64,000 bases of DNA from Megalopta genalis. Its lineage: Eukaryota > Arthropoda > Insecta > Hymenoptera > Halictidae. Position numbers and translations under genes: made by a program. This document shows positions 41,019 to 54,948 of this stretch, piece by piece. Location: the NCBI RefSeq assembly GCF_051020955.1, contig NW_027476385.1, forward strand, positions 62,001-126,000. Reading direction: 5' to 3'. Positions within the stretch are counted from its first letter, which is position 1. Each line of letters starts with the position of its first letter. Under the pieces are notes generated by a model that was not told the DNA's origin, ran no database searches, and was given only the letters and a program-made list of their open reading frames with translations.

Positions 41019-41896
41019 TGATTCAACTGCATGCGGAACAAATGAGTTAGCTTCAAATCCATGCGAAACAAACGAGTTAGCTTCAAATCCATGGGAAACT
41101 CATGATTTAGCTTCAAATCAATGCGAAATAGAAGGCTGATTTTCGGATACATGCGAAACAAATGGTTTAGCTTCAAATACTTGTGATATACTAGATTTAG
41201 CTTCGTCAGCATGCGAAACAAACGAGTTAGCTTTAAATCCATGCGATAGAATCGAGTTAGCTTCAAATCCATGGGAAACTCATGATTTAGCTTCAAATCA
41301 ATGCGAAGTAGAAGGCTTAGATTCAAATCCATGCGAATCAAATGGTTTAGCTTCAAATACTTGTGATATACATGATTTAGCTTCACATGCAGGCGAAACA
41401 AAAGAGTTAGCTTCAAATCCAAGCGAAACACTTGATTTTGCTTCAAATCAATGCGAAGTAGATGGCTTATCTTCAAATCCATGCGAATCAAATGGATTAG
41501 CTTCAAATAATTGTGATATACATGATTTTGATTCAACTGCATGCGGAACAAATGAGTTAGCTTCAAATCCATGCGAAACAAACGAGTTAGCTTCAAATCC
41601 ATGGGAAACTCATGATTTAGCTTCAAATCAATGCGAAATAGAAGGCTGATTTTCGGATCCATGCGAAACACTTGATTTTGCTGCAAATCAATGCGAAGTA
41701 GATGGCTTATCTTCAAATCCATGCGAATCAAATGGATTAGCTTCAAATACTTGTGATATATATGATTTAGCTTCAACAGCATGCGAAACAAAAGTGTTAG
41801 CTTCAAATCCAGACGAAACTCGTGATTTATCTTCAAATCAATACGAAATAGAAGGCTCATTTTCAAATCCATGCGAAACAAATGGTTTAGCTTCAA
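40748..41896 (-). other. 382-codon open frame in the satellite, not called a gene
   Basis: KLNHVFRMDL-type decapeptide frame across the end of super-repeat copy 3 and the mosaic block after it, including the join near 41655. It is bounded on the high-coordinate side by the one-base loss in GATTGCTCTCAACTG near 41915. No domain or signal was recognised. Confidence 0.75.
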
Positions 41897-44400
41897 ATAC
41901 TTGTGAAATACATGATTGCTCTCAACTGCATGCGAAACAAACGTGTTACTTTAAATCCATGAGAAACACATGATTTAGCTTCAAATCAATGCGAAATAGA
42001 AGGCTGATTTTCGAATCCATGCAAAACAAATGGATTATCTTCAAATACTTGTGATATACATGATTTAGCTTCAACAGCATGCGAAACAAAAGTGTTAGCT
42101 TTAAATTCATGCGAAACACATGATTTAGCTCCAAATCAATGCGAAGTAGAAGGCTTAGCTACAAATCCATGGGAATCACATGGTTTAGCTTCAAATACTT
42201 GTGATATACATGATATAGCTTCAACTGCATGCGAAACAAACGAGTTAGCTTCAAATCCAAGCGAAACACTTGATTTTGCTCCAAATCAATGCGAAGTAGA
42301 TGGCTTATCTTCAAATCCATTCGAATCAAATGGATTAGCTTCAAATACTTGTGATATACATGATTTTGATTCAACTGCATGCGGAACAAATGAGTTAGCT
42401 TCAAATCCATGCGAAACAAACGAGTTAGCTTCAAATCCATGGGAAACTCATGATTTAGCTTCAAATCAATGCGAAATAGAAGGCTGATTTTCGGATACAT
42501 GCGAAACAAATGGTTTAGCTTCAAATACTTGTGATATACTAGATTTAGCTTCGTCAGCAAGCGAAACAAACGAGTTAGCTTTAAATCCATGCGATAGAAT
42601 CGAGTTAGCTTCAAATCCATGGGAAACTCATGATTTAGCTTCAAATCAATGCGAAGTAGAAGGCTTAGATTCAAATCCATGCGAATCAAATGGTTTAGCT
42701 TCAAATACTTGTGATATACATGATTTTGCTTCAACTGCATGCGAAGCAAACGAGTTAGCTTTAAATCCATGCGATAGAAACGAGTTAGTTTCAAATCCAT
42801 GAGAAACACATGATTTAGCTTCAAATCATTGCGAAGTAGAAGGCTTAGCTCCAAATTCATGGGAATCAAATGGTTTAGATTCAAATACTTGTGATATACA
42901 TGATTTAGCTTCAACTGCATGCGAAACAAACGTGTTCGCTTTAAATGCATGCGAAAAACATGATCTATCTTCAAATTCATTCGAAGCAAATGGTTTAGCT
43001 TAATATTCATGCGAAACAAATGATTCAGCTTCAAATACTTGCGATATAAGTACTATAGCTTCAAATGATGGAAAAACAAACGCGTGAGCTGCATATCCAA
43101 GCATAACACATGATTTAGCTTCAAATCAATGCGAAGTAGAAGGCTTAGCTTCAAATCCATGCGAATCAAATGGTTTAGCTTCAAATACTTGTGATATACA
43201 TGATTTAGCTTCAACTGCATGCGAAACAAACGTGTTAGCTATAAATACATGCGAAACACATGATTTTGCCCCAAATCAATGCGAAGTAGAATGCTTAGCT
43301 CCAAATCCATGCGAATCAAATGGTTTAGCTTCAATTACTTGTGATATACATGATTTTGCTTCAACTGCATGAGAAACAAATGAGTTAGCTTCAAATCCAT
43401 GCGAAACGAACGAGTTAGCTTCAAATCCATGAGAAACACATGATTTAGCTTCAATTCATTGCGAAATAGAAGGCTGATTTTCGAATCCATGCGAAAGAAA
43501 TGGTTTAGCTGCAAATACTTGTGATGTACATGATTTAGCTTCAACTGCATGCGAAACAAACGTGTTACTTTAAATCCATGAGAAACACATGATTTAGCTT
43601 CAAATCAATGCGAAATAGAAGGCTGATTTTCGAATCCATTCAAAACAAATGGATTATCTTCTAATACTTGTGATATACATGATTTAGCTTCAACTGCATG
43701 CGAAACAAACGAGTTTGCTTGAAATCCAAGCGAAACACATGATTTATCTTCAAATCAATGCGAAGTGGAAGGCTTAGCTTCAACTCCATGCGAAACGAAT
43801 GATTTAGCTTCAAATACTTGCGAGCATAAGTGATATAGCTTCAACTGCATGCGAAACAAACGAGTTTTCTTCAAACCTTAACGAAACACTTGATTTGGCT
43901 TCAAATCAATGCGAAGTAGAAGGCTTAGCTTCAAATCCATACGAATCATATGGTTTAGCTTCAAATACTTGTGATATACTAGCTTTAGCTTCATCAGCAT
44001 GCGAAACAAACGAGTTAGCTTTAAATCCATGCGATAGAATCGAGTTATCTTCAAATCCATGAGAAACACATGATTCAGCTTCAAATCATTGCGAAATAGA
44101 AGGCTGATTTTCGAATCCATGCGAAACAAATGGTTTAGCTTCAAATACCTGTGATATACATGATTTAGCTTCAACTGCATGCGAAACAATCGTGTTATCT
44201 TTAAATCCATGCAAAACACATGGTTTAGCTCCAAATCAATGCGAAGTAATGGTTTAGCTCCAAATCCATGGGAATCAAATGGTTTAGCTTGAAATACTTG
44301 TGATATATATGATTTAGCTTCAACAGCATGCGAAACAAAAGTGTTAGCTTTAAATCCATGCGAAACACATGATTTAGCTCCAAATCAATGCGAAGTAGAA
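41019..44400. repeat. Mosaic 150/180-base block with CATGCGGAAC and CGGATCC markers
   Basis: A C monomer with GCATGCGGAAC recurs at about 41031, 41541, 42379 and 44628, so a local unit of about 510 bases is followed by looser copies. A join near 41655 fuses an E form (TTTTCGGATCC) to a D form (AAACACTTGATTTTGCTGC) otherwise seen near 38281. From 42.06 kb the sequence matches 44.31 kb at offset 2,249 for about 150 bases, then diverges. No gene was recognised. Confidence 0.82.
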
Positions 44401-46214
44401 GGCTTAGCTACAAATCCATGGGAATCACATGGTTTAGCTTCAAATACTTGTGATATACATGATTTAGCTTCACATGCAGGCGAAACAAAAGAGTTAGCTT
44501 CAAATCCAAGCGAAACACTTGATTTTGCTTCAAATCAATGCGAAGTAGATGGCTTATCTTCAAATCCATGCGAATCAAATGGATTAGCTTCAAATACTTG
44601 TGATATACATGATTTTGATTCAACTGCATGCGGAACAAATGAGTTAGCTTCAAATCCATGCGAAACAAACGAGTTAACTTCAAATCCATGGGAAACTCAT
44701 GATTTAGCTTCAAATCAATGCGAAATAGAAGGCTGATTTTCGGATCCATGCGAAACAAATGGTTTAGCTTCAAATACTTGTGATATACTAGATTTAGCTT
44801 CAACAGCATGCGAAACAAACGAGTTAGCTTTAAATCCATGCGATAGAAACGAGTTAGCTTCAAATCCATGAGAAACACACGATTTTGCTTCAAATTATTG
44901 CGAAATAGAAGGCTGATTTTCGAATCCATGCGAAACAAATGGATTAGCTTCAAATACTTGTTATATACATGATTGAGCTTCAACTGCATGCGAAATAAAC
45001 GAGTTAGGTTCAAATCCAAGCGAAACACTTGATTTTGCTTCAAATCAATGCGAAGTAGAAGGCTTAGCTACAAATCCATGGGAATCACATGGTTTAGCTT
45101 CAAATACTTGTGATATACATGATTTAGCTTCACATGCAGGCGAAACAAAAGAGTTAGCTTCAAATCCAAGCGAAACACTTGATTTTGCTTCAAATCAATG
45201 CGAAGTAGATGGCTTATCTTCAAATCCATGCGAAACAAACGGGTTAGCTTCAAATCCATGGGAAACTCATGATTTAGCTTCAAATCAATGCGAAATAGAA
45301 GGCTGATTTTCGGATCCATGCGAAACAAATGGTTTAGCTTCAAATACTTGTGATATGCTAGATTTAGCTTCAACAGCATGCGAAACAAACGAGTTAGCTT
45401 TAAATCCATGCGATAGAAACGTGTTAGCTTCAAATCCAAGAGAAACACACGATTTTGCTTCAAATTATTGCGAAATAGAAGGCTGATTTTCGAATCCATG
45501 CGAAACAAATGGATTAGCTTCAAATACTTGTTATATACATGATTGAGCTTCAACTGCATGCGAAATAAACGAGTTAGGTTCAAATCCACGCGAAACACTT
45601 GATTTTGCTTCAAATCAATGCGAAGTAGAAGGCTTAGCTTCCAATCCATGCGAATCAAATGATTTAGCTTCTAATACTTGTGATATACATGATTTTGCTT
45701 TAACTGCATGCGAAACAAACGAGTTAGATTCAAATTCATGCGAAACAAACGAGTTAGCTTCAAATCCATGAGAAACACATGATTTAGCATCAAATCATTG
45801 CGAAATAGAAGGCTGATTTTCGGATCCATGCGAAACAAATGGTTTAGCTTCAAATACTTGTGATATACTAGATTTAGCTTCAACAGCATGCGAAACAAAC
45901 GAGTTAGCTTTAAATCCATGCGATAGAAACGAGTTAGCTTCAAATCCAAGAGAAACACACGATTTTGCTTCAAATTATTGCGAAATAGAAGGCTGATTTT
46001 CGAATCCATGCGAAACAAATGGATTAGCTTCAAATACTTGTTATATACATGATTGAGCTTCAACTGCATACGAAATAAACGAGTTAGGTTCAAATCCAAG
46101 CGAAACACTTGATTTTGCTTCAAATCAATGCGAAGTAGAAGGCTTAGCTTCCAATCCATGCGAAACAAATGATTTAGCTTCTAATACTTGTGATATACAT
46201 GATTTTGCTTTAAC
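44401..46214. repeat. Tandem units of 660, 570 and 510 bases
   Basis: The unit 44401-45060 is followed by 45061-45630, the same sequence minus 90 bases (three monomers) near 45230. Bases 45301-45630 are then repeated from 45811 at offset 510. E monomers here carry TTTTCGGATCC, giving GGATCC sites that are absent from most of the window. The segment 45265-46214 is copied again at 49366-50315. Confidence 0.86.
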
Positions 46215-49200
46215 AGCATGCGAAACAAACGTGTTAGCTTTAAGTCGATGCGAAACACATGATTTAGTTTCAAATCCAAGCGAAATACATGATTAAGCTT
46301 CAAATCAATGCGAAGTAGAAGGCTTAGCTTCAAATCCACGCGAATCAAATGGTTTAGCTTATAATACTTGTGACATACATGATTTTTCTTCAACTGCATG
46401 CGAAACAAACGAGTTAGCTTCAAATCCAAGCGATAAAAACGAGTTAGTTCAAATCCAAGTGAAACACGTGAGTTAGCTTCAAATCAATGCGAAATAGAAG
46501 GCTGAATTTCGAAATCACGCAAAACAAATGTTTTAGCTTCAAATACTTGTTATATACATGATTGAGCTTCAACTGCATGCGAAATAAACGAGTTAGGTTC
46601 AAATCCAAGCGAAAAACTTGATTTTGCTTCAAATCAATGCGAAGTAGAAGGCTTAGCTTCCAATCCATGCGAATCAAATGGTTTAGCTTATAATACTTGT
46701 GATATACATGATTTTGCTTCAACTGCATGCGAAACAAACGAGTTAGCTTCAAATCCATGCGATAGAAACGAGTTAGTTCAAATCCATGGAAAACTCATGA
46801 TTTAGCTTCAAATCAATGCGAAATAGAAGGCTGATTTTCGGATCCATGCGAAACAAATGGTTTAGCTTCAAATACTTGTGATATACTAGATTTAGCTTCA
46901 ACAGCATGCGAAACAAACGAGTTAGCTTCAAATCCATGCGATAGAAACGAGTTAGTTCAAATCCATGAGAAACACGTGATTTAGCTTCAAATCAATGCGA
47001 AATAGAAGGCTGAATTTCGAAATCACGCAAAACAAATGGTTTAGTTTCAAATACTTGTGATATACATGATTTAGGTTCAACTGCGTGTGAAACAAACGTG
47101 TTAGCTTTAAGTCCATGCGAAACACATGATTTAGCTTCAAATCCAAGCGAAATACATGATTAAGCTTTAAATAAATGCGAAGTAGAAGGCTTAGCTTCAA
47201 ATCCACGCGAATCAAATGGTTTAGCTTATAATACTTGTGACATACATGATTTTGCTTCAACTGCATGCGAAACAAACGAGTTAGCTTCAAATCCAAGCGA
47301 TAAAAACGAGTTAGTTCAAATCCATGAGAAACACGTGAGTTAGCTTCAAATCAATGCGAAATAGAAGGATGAATTTCTAAATCACGCAAAACAAATGTTT
47401 TAGCTTCAAATACTTGTGATATACATGATTTAGGTTCAACTGCATGCGAAACAAACGTGTTAGCTTTAAGTCCAAGCGAAACACATGATTTAGCTTCAAA
47501 TCAATGCGAAGTAGAAGGCTTAGCTTCAAATCCATGCGAAACGAATGGTTTAGCTTTAAATTCTTGTGATATACATGACTAGATTCAACTGCATGTGAAA
47601 CAAACGATTTAGCTTCAAATCCAAGCGAAATACATGATTAAGCTTCAAATCAATGCGAAGAAGAAGGCTTAGCATCAAATCCATGCGAATCAAATGGTTT
47701 AGCTTATAATACTTGTGATATACATGATTTTGCTTCAACTGCATGCGAAACAAACGAGTTAGCTTCAAATCCATGCGATAGAAACGAGTTAGTTCAAATC
47801 CATGAGAAACACGTGATTTAGCTTCAAATCAATGCGAAATAGAAGGCTGAATTTCGAAATCACGCAAAACAAATGGTTTAGTTTCAAATACTTGTGATAT
47901 ACATGATTTAGGTTCAACTGCATGCGAAACAAACGTGTTAGCTTTAAGTCGATGCGAAACACATGATTTAGTTTCAAATCCAAGCGAAATACATGATTAA
48001 GCTTCAAATCAATGCGAAGTAGAAGGCTTAGCTTCAAATCCACGCGAATCAAATGGTTTAGCTTATAATACTTGTGACATACATGATTTTGCTTCAACTG
48101 CATGCGAAACAAACGAGTTAGCTTCAAATCCAAGCGATAAAAACGAGTTAGTTCAAATCCATGAGAAACACGTGAGTTAGCTTCAAATCAATGCGAAATA
48201 GAAGGCTGAATTTCGAAATCACGCAAAACAAATGTTTTAGCTTCAAATACTTGTTATATACATGATTGAGCTTCAACTGCATGCGAAATAAACGAGTTAG
48301 GTTCAAATCCAAGCGAAACACTTGATTTTGCTTCAAATCAATGCGAAGTAGAAGGCTTAGCTTCCAATCCATGCGAATCAAATGATTTAGCTTCTAATAC
48401 TTGTGATATACATGATTTTGCTTTAACTGCATGCGAAACAAACGAGTTAGATTCAAATTCATGCGAAACAAACGAGTTAGCTTCAAATCCAAGCGAAATA
48501 CATGATTAAGCTTCAAATCAATGCGAAGAAGAAGGCTTAGCATCAAATCCATGCGAATCAAATGGTTTAGCTTATAATACTTGTGATATACATGATTTTG
48601 CTTCAACTGCATGCGAAACAAACGAGTTAGCTTCAAATCCATGCGATAGAAACGAGTTAGTTCAAATCCATGAGAAACACGTGATTTAGCTTCAAATCAA
48701 TGCGAAATAGAAGGCTGAATTTCGAAATCACGCAAAACAAATGGTTTAGATTCAAATACTTGTGATATACATGATTTAGGTTCAACTGCATGCGAAACAA
48801 ACGTGTTAGCTTTAAGTCGATGCGAAACACATGATTTAGTTTCAAATCCAAGCGAAATACATGATTAAGCTTCAAATCAATGCGAAGTAGAACGCTTAGC
48901 TTCAAATCCATGCGAATCAAATGGTTTAGCTTCTAATACTTGTGATATACATGATTTTTCTTCAACTGCATGCGAAACAAACGAGTTAGCTTCAAATCCA
49001 TGCGAAAAAAACGAGTTAGCTTCACATCCATGCGAAACTCATGATTTAGATTCAAATCAATGCGAAATAGAAGGCTGAATTTCGAAATCACGCAAAACAA
49101 ATGTTTTAGCTTCAAATACTTGTTATATACATGATTGAGCTTCAACTGCATGCGAAATAAACGAGTTAGGTTCAAATCCAAGCGAAAAACTTGATTTTGC

Positions 49201-49365
49201 TTCAAATCAATGCGAAGTAGAAGGCTTAGCTTCCAATCCATGCGAATCAAATGGTTTAGCTTATAATACTTGTGATATACATGATTTTGCTTCAACTGCA
49301 TGCGAAACAAACGAGTTAGCTTCAAATCCATGCGATAGAAACGAGTTAGTTCAAATCCATGGAAA
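46215..49365. repeat. Repeat block marked by a 29-base C monomer
   Basis: A monomer with GAGTTAGTTCAAATCC, one base short of GAGTTAGCTTCAAATCC, recurs near 46441, 46771, 46949, 47309, 47787, 48148, 48657 and 49346. Each one shifts the reading frame, so minus open frames here stay short (72-132 codons). The D monomer reads AAATCACGCAAAAC or similar. Bases 47049-48491 are duplicated at 50614-52056. Confidence 0.86.
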
Positions 49366-50315
49366 ACTCATGATTTAGCTTCAAATCAATGCGAAATAGA
49401 AGGCTGATTTTCGGATCCATGCGAAACAAATGGTTTAGCTTCAAATACTTGTGATATACTAGATTTAGCTTCAACAGCATGCGAAACAAACGAGTTAGCT
49501 TTAAATCCATGCGATAGAAACGAGTTAGCTTCAAATCCAAGAGAAACACACGATTTTGCTTCAAATTATTGCGAAATAGAAGGCTGATTTTCGAATCCAT
49601 GCGAAACAAATGGATTAGCTTCAAATACTTGTTATATACATGATTGAGCTTCAACTGCATGCGAAATAAACGAGTTAGGTTCAAATCCAAGCGAAACACT
49701 TGATTTTGCTTCAAATCAATGCGAAGTAGAAGGCTTAGCTTCCAATCCATGCGAATCAAATGATTTAGCTTCTAATACTTGTGATATACATGATTTTGCT
49801 TTAACTGCATGCGAAACAAACGAGTTAGATTCAAATTCATGCGAAACAAACGAGTTAGCTTCAAATCCATGAGAAACACATGATTTAGCATCAAATCATT
49901 GCGAAATAGAAGGCTGATTTTCGGATCCATGCGAAACAAATGGTTTAGCTTCAAATACTTGTGATATACTAGATTTAGCTTCAACAGCATGCAAAACAAA
50001 CGAGTTAGCTTTAAATCCATGCGATAGAAACGAGTTAGCTTCAAATCCAAGAGAAACACACGATTTTGCTTCAAATTATTGCGAAATAGAAGGCTGATTT
50101 TCGAATCCATGCGAAACAAATGGATTAGCTTCAAATACTTGTTATATACATGATTGAGCTTCAACTGCATGCGAAATAAACGAGTTAGGTTCAAATCCAA
50201 GCGAAACACTTGATTTTGCTTCAAATCAATGCGAAGTAGAAGGCTTAGCTTCCAATCCATGCGAATCAAATGATTTAGCTTCTAATACTTGTGATATACA
50301 TGATTTTGCTTTAAC
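49366..50315. repeat. Copy of 45265-46214
   Basis: Aligns with 45265-46214 at offset 4,101 over about 950 bases, including TTTTCGGATCC E monomers at 49408 and 49920. It ends where TAACTGCATG replaces TAACAGCATG near 50310. No gene was recognised. Confidence 0.87.
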
Positions 50316-53300
50316 TGCATGCGAAACAAACGAGTTAGATTCAAATTCATGCGAAACAAACGAGTTATCTTCAAATCCATGAGAAACACATGATTTAGCA
50401 TCAAATCATTGCGAAATAGAAGACTGATTTTCGAACCCATGCGAAACAAATGGTTTAGCTTCAAATACTTGTTTCATACATGATTCAGCTTCGACTGCAT
50501 GCGAAACAAGCAGGGTTAGATTCCAATACCAGCTAAACACATGATTCAGCTTCAAATCAATGCGAAGTAGACGGCTTAGCTTCAAATCCATGCGAAACAA
50601 ATGGTTTCGCTTCAAATACTTGTGATATACATGATTTAGGTTCAACTGCGTGTGAAACAAACGTGTTAGCTTTAAGTCCATGCGAAACACATGATTTAGC
50701 TTCAAATCCAAGCGAAATACATGATTAAGCTTTAAATAAATGCGAAGTAGAAGGCTTAGCTTCAAATCCACGCGAATCAAATGGTTTAGCTTATAATACT
50801 TGTGACATACATGATTTTGCTTCAACTGCATGCGAAACAAACGAGTTAGCTTCAAATCCAAGCGATAAAAACGAGTTAGTTCAAATCCATGAGAAACACG
50901 TGAGTTAGCTTCAAATCAATGCGAAATAGAAGGATGAATTTCTAAATCACGCAAAACAAATGTTTTAGCTTCAAATACTTGTGATATACATGATTTAGGT
51001 TCAACTGCATGCGAAACAAACGTGTTAGCTTTAAGTCCAAGCGAAACACATGATTTAGCTTCAAATCAATGCGAAGTAGAAGGCTTAGGTTCAAATCCAT
51101 GCGAAACGAATGGTTTCGCTTTAAATTCTTGTGATATACATGACTAGATTCAACTGCATGTGAAACAAACGATTTAGCTTCAAATCCAAGCGAAATACAT
51201 GATTAAGCTTCAAATCAATGCGAAGAAGAAGGCTTAGCATCAAATCCATGCGAATCAAATGGTTTAGCTTATAATACTTGTGATATACATGATTTTGCTT
51301 CAACTGCATGCGAAACAAACGAGTTAGCTTCAAATCCATGCGATAGAAACGAGTTAGTTCAAATCCATGAGAAACACGTGATTTAGCTTCAAATCAATGC
51401 GAAATAGAAGGCTGAATTTCGAAATCACGCAAAACAAATGGTTTAGTTTCAAATACTTGTGATATACATGATTTAGGTTCAACTGCATGCGAAACAAACG
51501 TGTTAGCTTTAAGTCGATGCGAAACACATGATTTAGTTTCAAATCCAAGCGAAATACATGATTAAGCTTCAAATCAATGCGAAGTAGAAGGCTTAGCTTC
51601 AAATCCACGCGAATCAAATGGTTTAGCTTATAATACTTGTGACATACATGATTTTGCTTCAACTGCATGCGAAACAAACGAGTTAGCTTCAAATCCAAGC
51701 GATAAAAACGAGTTAGTTCAAATCCATGAGAAACACGTGAGTTAGCTTCAAATCAATGCGAAATAGAAGGCTGAATTTCGAAATCACGCAAAACAAATGT
51801 TTTAGCTTCAAATACTTGTTATATACATGATTGAGCTTCAACTGCATGCGAAATAAACGAGTTAGGTTCAAATCCAAGCGAAACACTTGATTTTGCTTCA
51901 AATCAATGCGAAGTAGAAGGCTTAGCTTCCAATCCATGCGAATCAAATGATTTAGTTTCTAATACTTGTGATATACATGATTTTGCTTTAACTGCATGCG
52001 AAACAAACGAGTTAGATTCAAATTCATGCGAAACAAACGAGTTAGCTTCAAATCCATGGGAAACTCATGATTTAGCTTCAAATCAATGCGAAATAGAAGG
52101 CTGATTTTGGGATCCATGCGAAACAAATGGTTTAGCTTCAAATACTTGTGATATACTAGATTTAGCTTCAACAGCATGCGAAACAAACGAGTTAGCTTTA
52201 AATCCATGCGATAGAAACGAGTTAGCTTCAAATCCAAGAGAAACACACGATTTTGCTTCAAATTATTGCGAAATAGAAGGCTGATTTTCGAATCCATGCG
52301 AAACAAATGGATTAGCTTCAAATACTTGTTATATACATGATTGAGCTTCAACTGCATGCGAAATAAACGAGTTAGGTTCAAATCCAAGCGAAACACTTGA
52401 TTTTGCTTCAAATCAATGCGAAGTAGAAGGCTTAGCTTCCAATCCATGCGAATCAAATGGTTTAGCTTCAAATACTTGTTTCATACATGATTCAGCTTCG
52501 ACTGCATGCGAAACAAGCGAGTTAGATTCCAATACAAGCTAAACACATGATTCAGTTTCAAATCAATGCGAAGTAGACGGCTTAGCTTCAAATCCATGCG
52601 AAACAAATGGTTTCGCTTCAAATACTTGTGATATACATGATTTAGGTTCAACTGCGTGTGAAACAAACGTGTTAGCTTTAAGTCCATGCGAAACACATGA
52701 TTTAGCTTCAAATCCAAGCGAAATACATGATTAAGCTTCAAATCAATGCGAAGTAGAAGGCTTAGCTTCAAATCCATGCGAAGTAGACGGCTTAGCTTCA
52801 AATCCATGCGAAACAAATGGTTTCGCTTCAAATACTTGTGATATACATGATTTAGGTTCAACTGCATGCGAAACAAACGTGTTAGCTTTAAGTCCAAGCG
52901 AAACACATGATTTAGCTTCAAATCAATGCGAAGTAGAAGGCTTAGCTTCAAATCCATGCGAAGTAGACGGCTTAGCTTCAAATCCATGCGAAACAAATGG
53001 TTTCGCTTCAAATACTTGTGATATACATGATTTAGGTTCAACTGCGTGTGAAACAAACGTGTTAGCTTTAAGTCCATGCGAAACACATGATTTAGCTTCA
53101 AATCCAAGCGAAATACATGATTAAGCTTCAAATCAATGCGAAGTAGAAGGCTTAGCTTCAAATCCACGCGAATCAAATGGTTTAGCTTATAATACTTGTG
53201 ACATACATGATTTTGCTTCAACTGCATGCGAAACAAACGAGTTAGCTTCAAATCCAAGCGATAAAAACGAGTTAGTTCAAATCCATGAGAAACACGTGAG

Positions 53301-54207
53301 TTAGCTTCAAATCAATCTGAAATAGAAGGATGAATTTCGAAATCACGCAAAACAAATGTTTTAGCTTCAAATACTTGTGATATACATGATTTAGGTTCAA
53401 CTGCATGCGAAACAAACGTGTTAGCTTTAAGTCCAAGGGAAACACATGATTTAGCTTCAAATCAATGCGAAGTAGAAGGCTTAGCTTCAAATCCATGCGA
53501 AACGAATGGTTTAGCTTTAAATTCTTGTGATATACATGACTAGATTCAACTGCATGTGAAACAAACGATTTAGCTTCAAATCCAAGCGAAATACATGATT
53601 AAGCTTCAAATCAATGCGAAGAAGAAGGCTTAGCATCAAATCCATGCGAATCAAATGGTTTAGCTTATAATACTTGTGATATACATGATTTTGCTTCAAC
53701 TGCATGCGAAACAAACGAGTTAGCTTCAAATCCATGCGATAGAAACGAGTTAGTTCAAATCCATGAGAAACACGTGATTTAGCTTCAAATCAATGCGAAA
53801 TAGAAGGCTGAATTTCGAAATCACGCAAAACAAATGGTTTAGTTTCAAATACTTGTGATATACATGATTTAGGTTCAACTGCATGCGAAACAAACGTGTT
53901 AGCTTTAAGTCGATGCGAAACACATGATTTAGTTTCAAATCCAAGCGAAATACATGATTAAGCTTCAAATCAATGCGAAGTAGAAGGCTTAGCTTCGAAT
54001 CCATGCGTATCAAATGGTTTAGCTTATAATACTTGTGATATACATGAGTTTTCTTCAACTGCATGCGAAACAAACGAGTTAGCTTCAAATCCATGCGATA
54101 GAAACGAGTTAGCTTTAAATCCATGCAAAACACATGATTTAGCTTCAAATCAATGCGAAGTAGTAGGCTTAGCTTAAAATCCATTCGAAACGATTAGTTT
54201 AGCTTCA
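50316..54207. repeat. Interleaved duplications with 2.0, 2.4 and 3.6 kb offsets
   Basis: Bases 50614-52056 match 47049-48491 (offset 3,565, three differences noticed). Bases 50563-51596 match 52959-53992 (offset 2,396). A rare GTTTCATACATGATTCAGC monomer at 50471 recurs at 52478 (offset 2,007). The copy at 50507 reads GCAGGGTTAG where the other reads GCGAGTTAG. Between 52571 and 52961, AAGTAGACGG monomers repeat after 210 and then 180 bases. No gene was recognised. Confidence 0.85.
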
Positions 54208-54230
54208 AATACTTGTTTTATACAACTGCA
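54208..54230. other. Truncated B monomer (13-base deletion)
   Basis: The B monomer reads CTTGTTTTATACAACTG and continues directly into CATGCG, so about 13 bases of the TGATTTAGCTTCA region are missing. Monomers just right of it (54240-54400) are more divergent than their surroundings, which suggests a join between two sub-arrays. Confidence 0.82.
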
Positions 54231-54408
54231 TGCGAAACAATCGAGATAGCTTCAGATCCAAGCGAAACACACGATTTAGCTTCAAATCAATGCGAAGCTG
54301 AAGCCTTATCTTCGAATCCATGCGAAGCAAATGGCTAAGCTTCAAATAATTGTGATATGCATGTTTTAGCTTCAAATGCAGGCGAAACGAACGAGTTAGA
54401 TTCAAATC

Positions 54409-54948
54409 CATGCGAATCAAATGGTTTAGCATCAAATACTTGTGATATACATGATTTAGGTTCAACTGCATGCGAAACAAACGTGTTAGCTTTAAGTCCG
54501 TGCGAAACACATGATTTAGCTTCAAATCCAAGCGAAATACATGATTAAGCTTCAAATCAATGCGAAGTAGAAGGTTTAGCTTCAAATCCATGGGAATCAA
54601 ATGGTTTAGCTTCAAATACTTGTGATATACATGATTTAGGTTCAACTGCATGCGAAACAAACGTGTTAGCTTTAAGTCCGTGCGAAACACATGATTTAGC
54701 TTCAAATCCAAGCGAAATACATGATTAAGCTTCAAATCAATGCGAAGTAGAGGCCTTAGCTCCAAATCCATGGGAATCAAATGGTTTAGCTTCAAATACT
54801 TGTGATATACATGATTTAGGTTCAACTGCATGCGAAACAAACGTGTTAGCTTTAAGTCCGTGCGAAACACATGCTTTAGCTTCAAATCCAAGCGAAATAC
54901 ATGATTAAGCTTCAAATCAATGCGAAGTAGAAGGCTTAGCTTCAAATC
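54409..54948. repeat. Three consecutive 180-base six-monomer units
   Basis: Units 54409-54588, 54589-54768 and 54769-54948 align at exactly 180 bases. Each has the order A, B (with GATTTAGGTTC), C (with GCTTTAAGTC), D, D-prime (GAAATACATGATTAAGC) and E. All three share a D monomer starting CGTGCGAAAC where CATGCGAAAC is usual, so they arose from one recent amplification. The plus frame stops at TAA in each D-prime monomer. Confidence 0.93.

Noticed and set aside
46505..46530. CENP-B-box-like element in AATTTCGAAATCACGC and similar D monomers
   Set aside because: It starts with TTCG but lacks the required A and the CGGG at the conserved spacing, so it does not fit the box.
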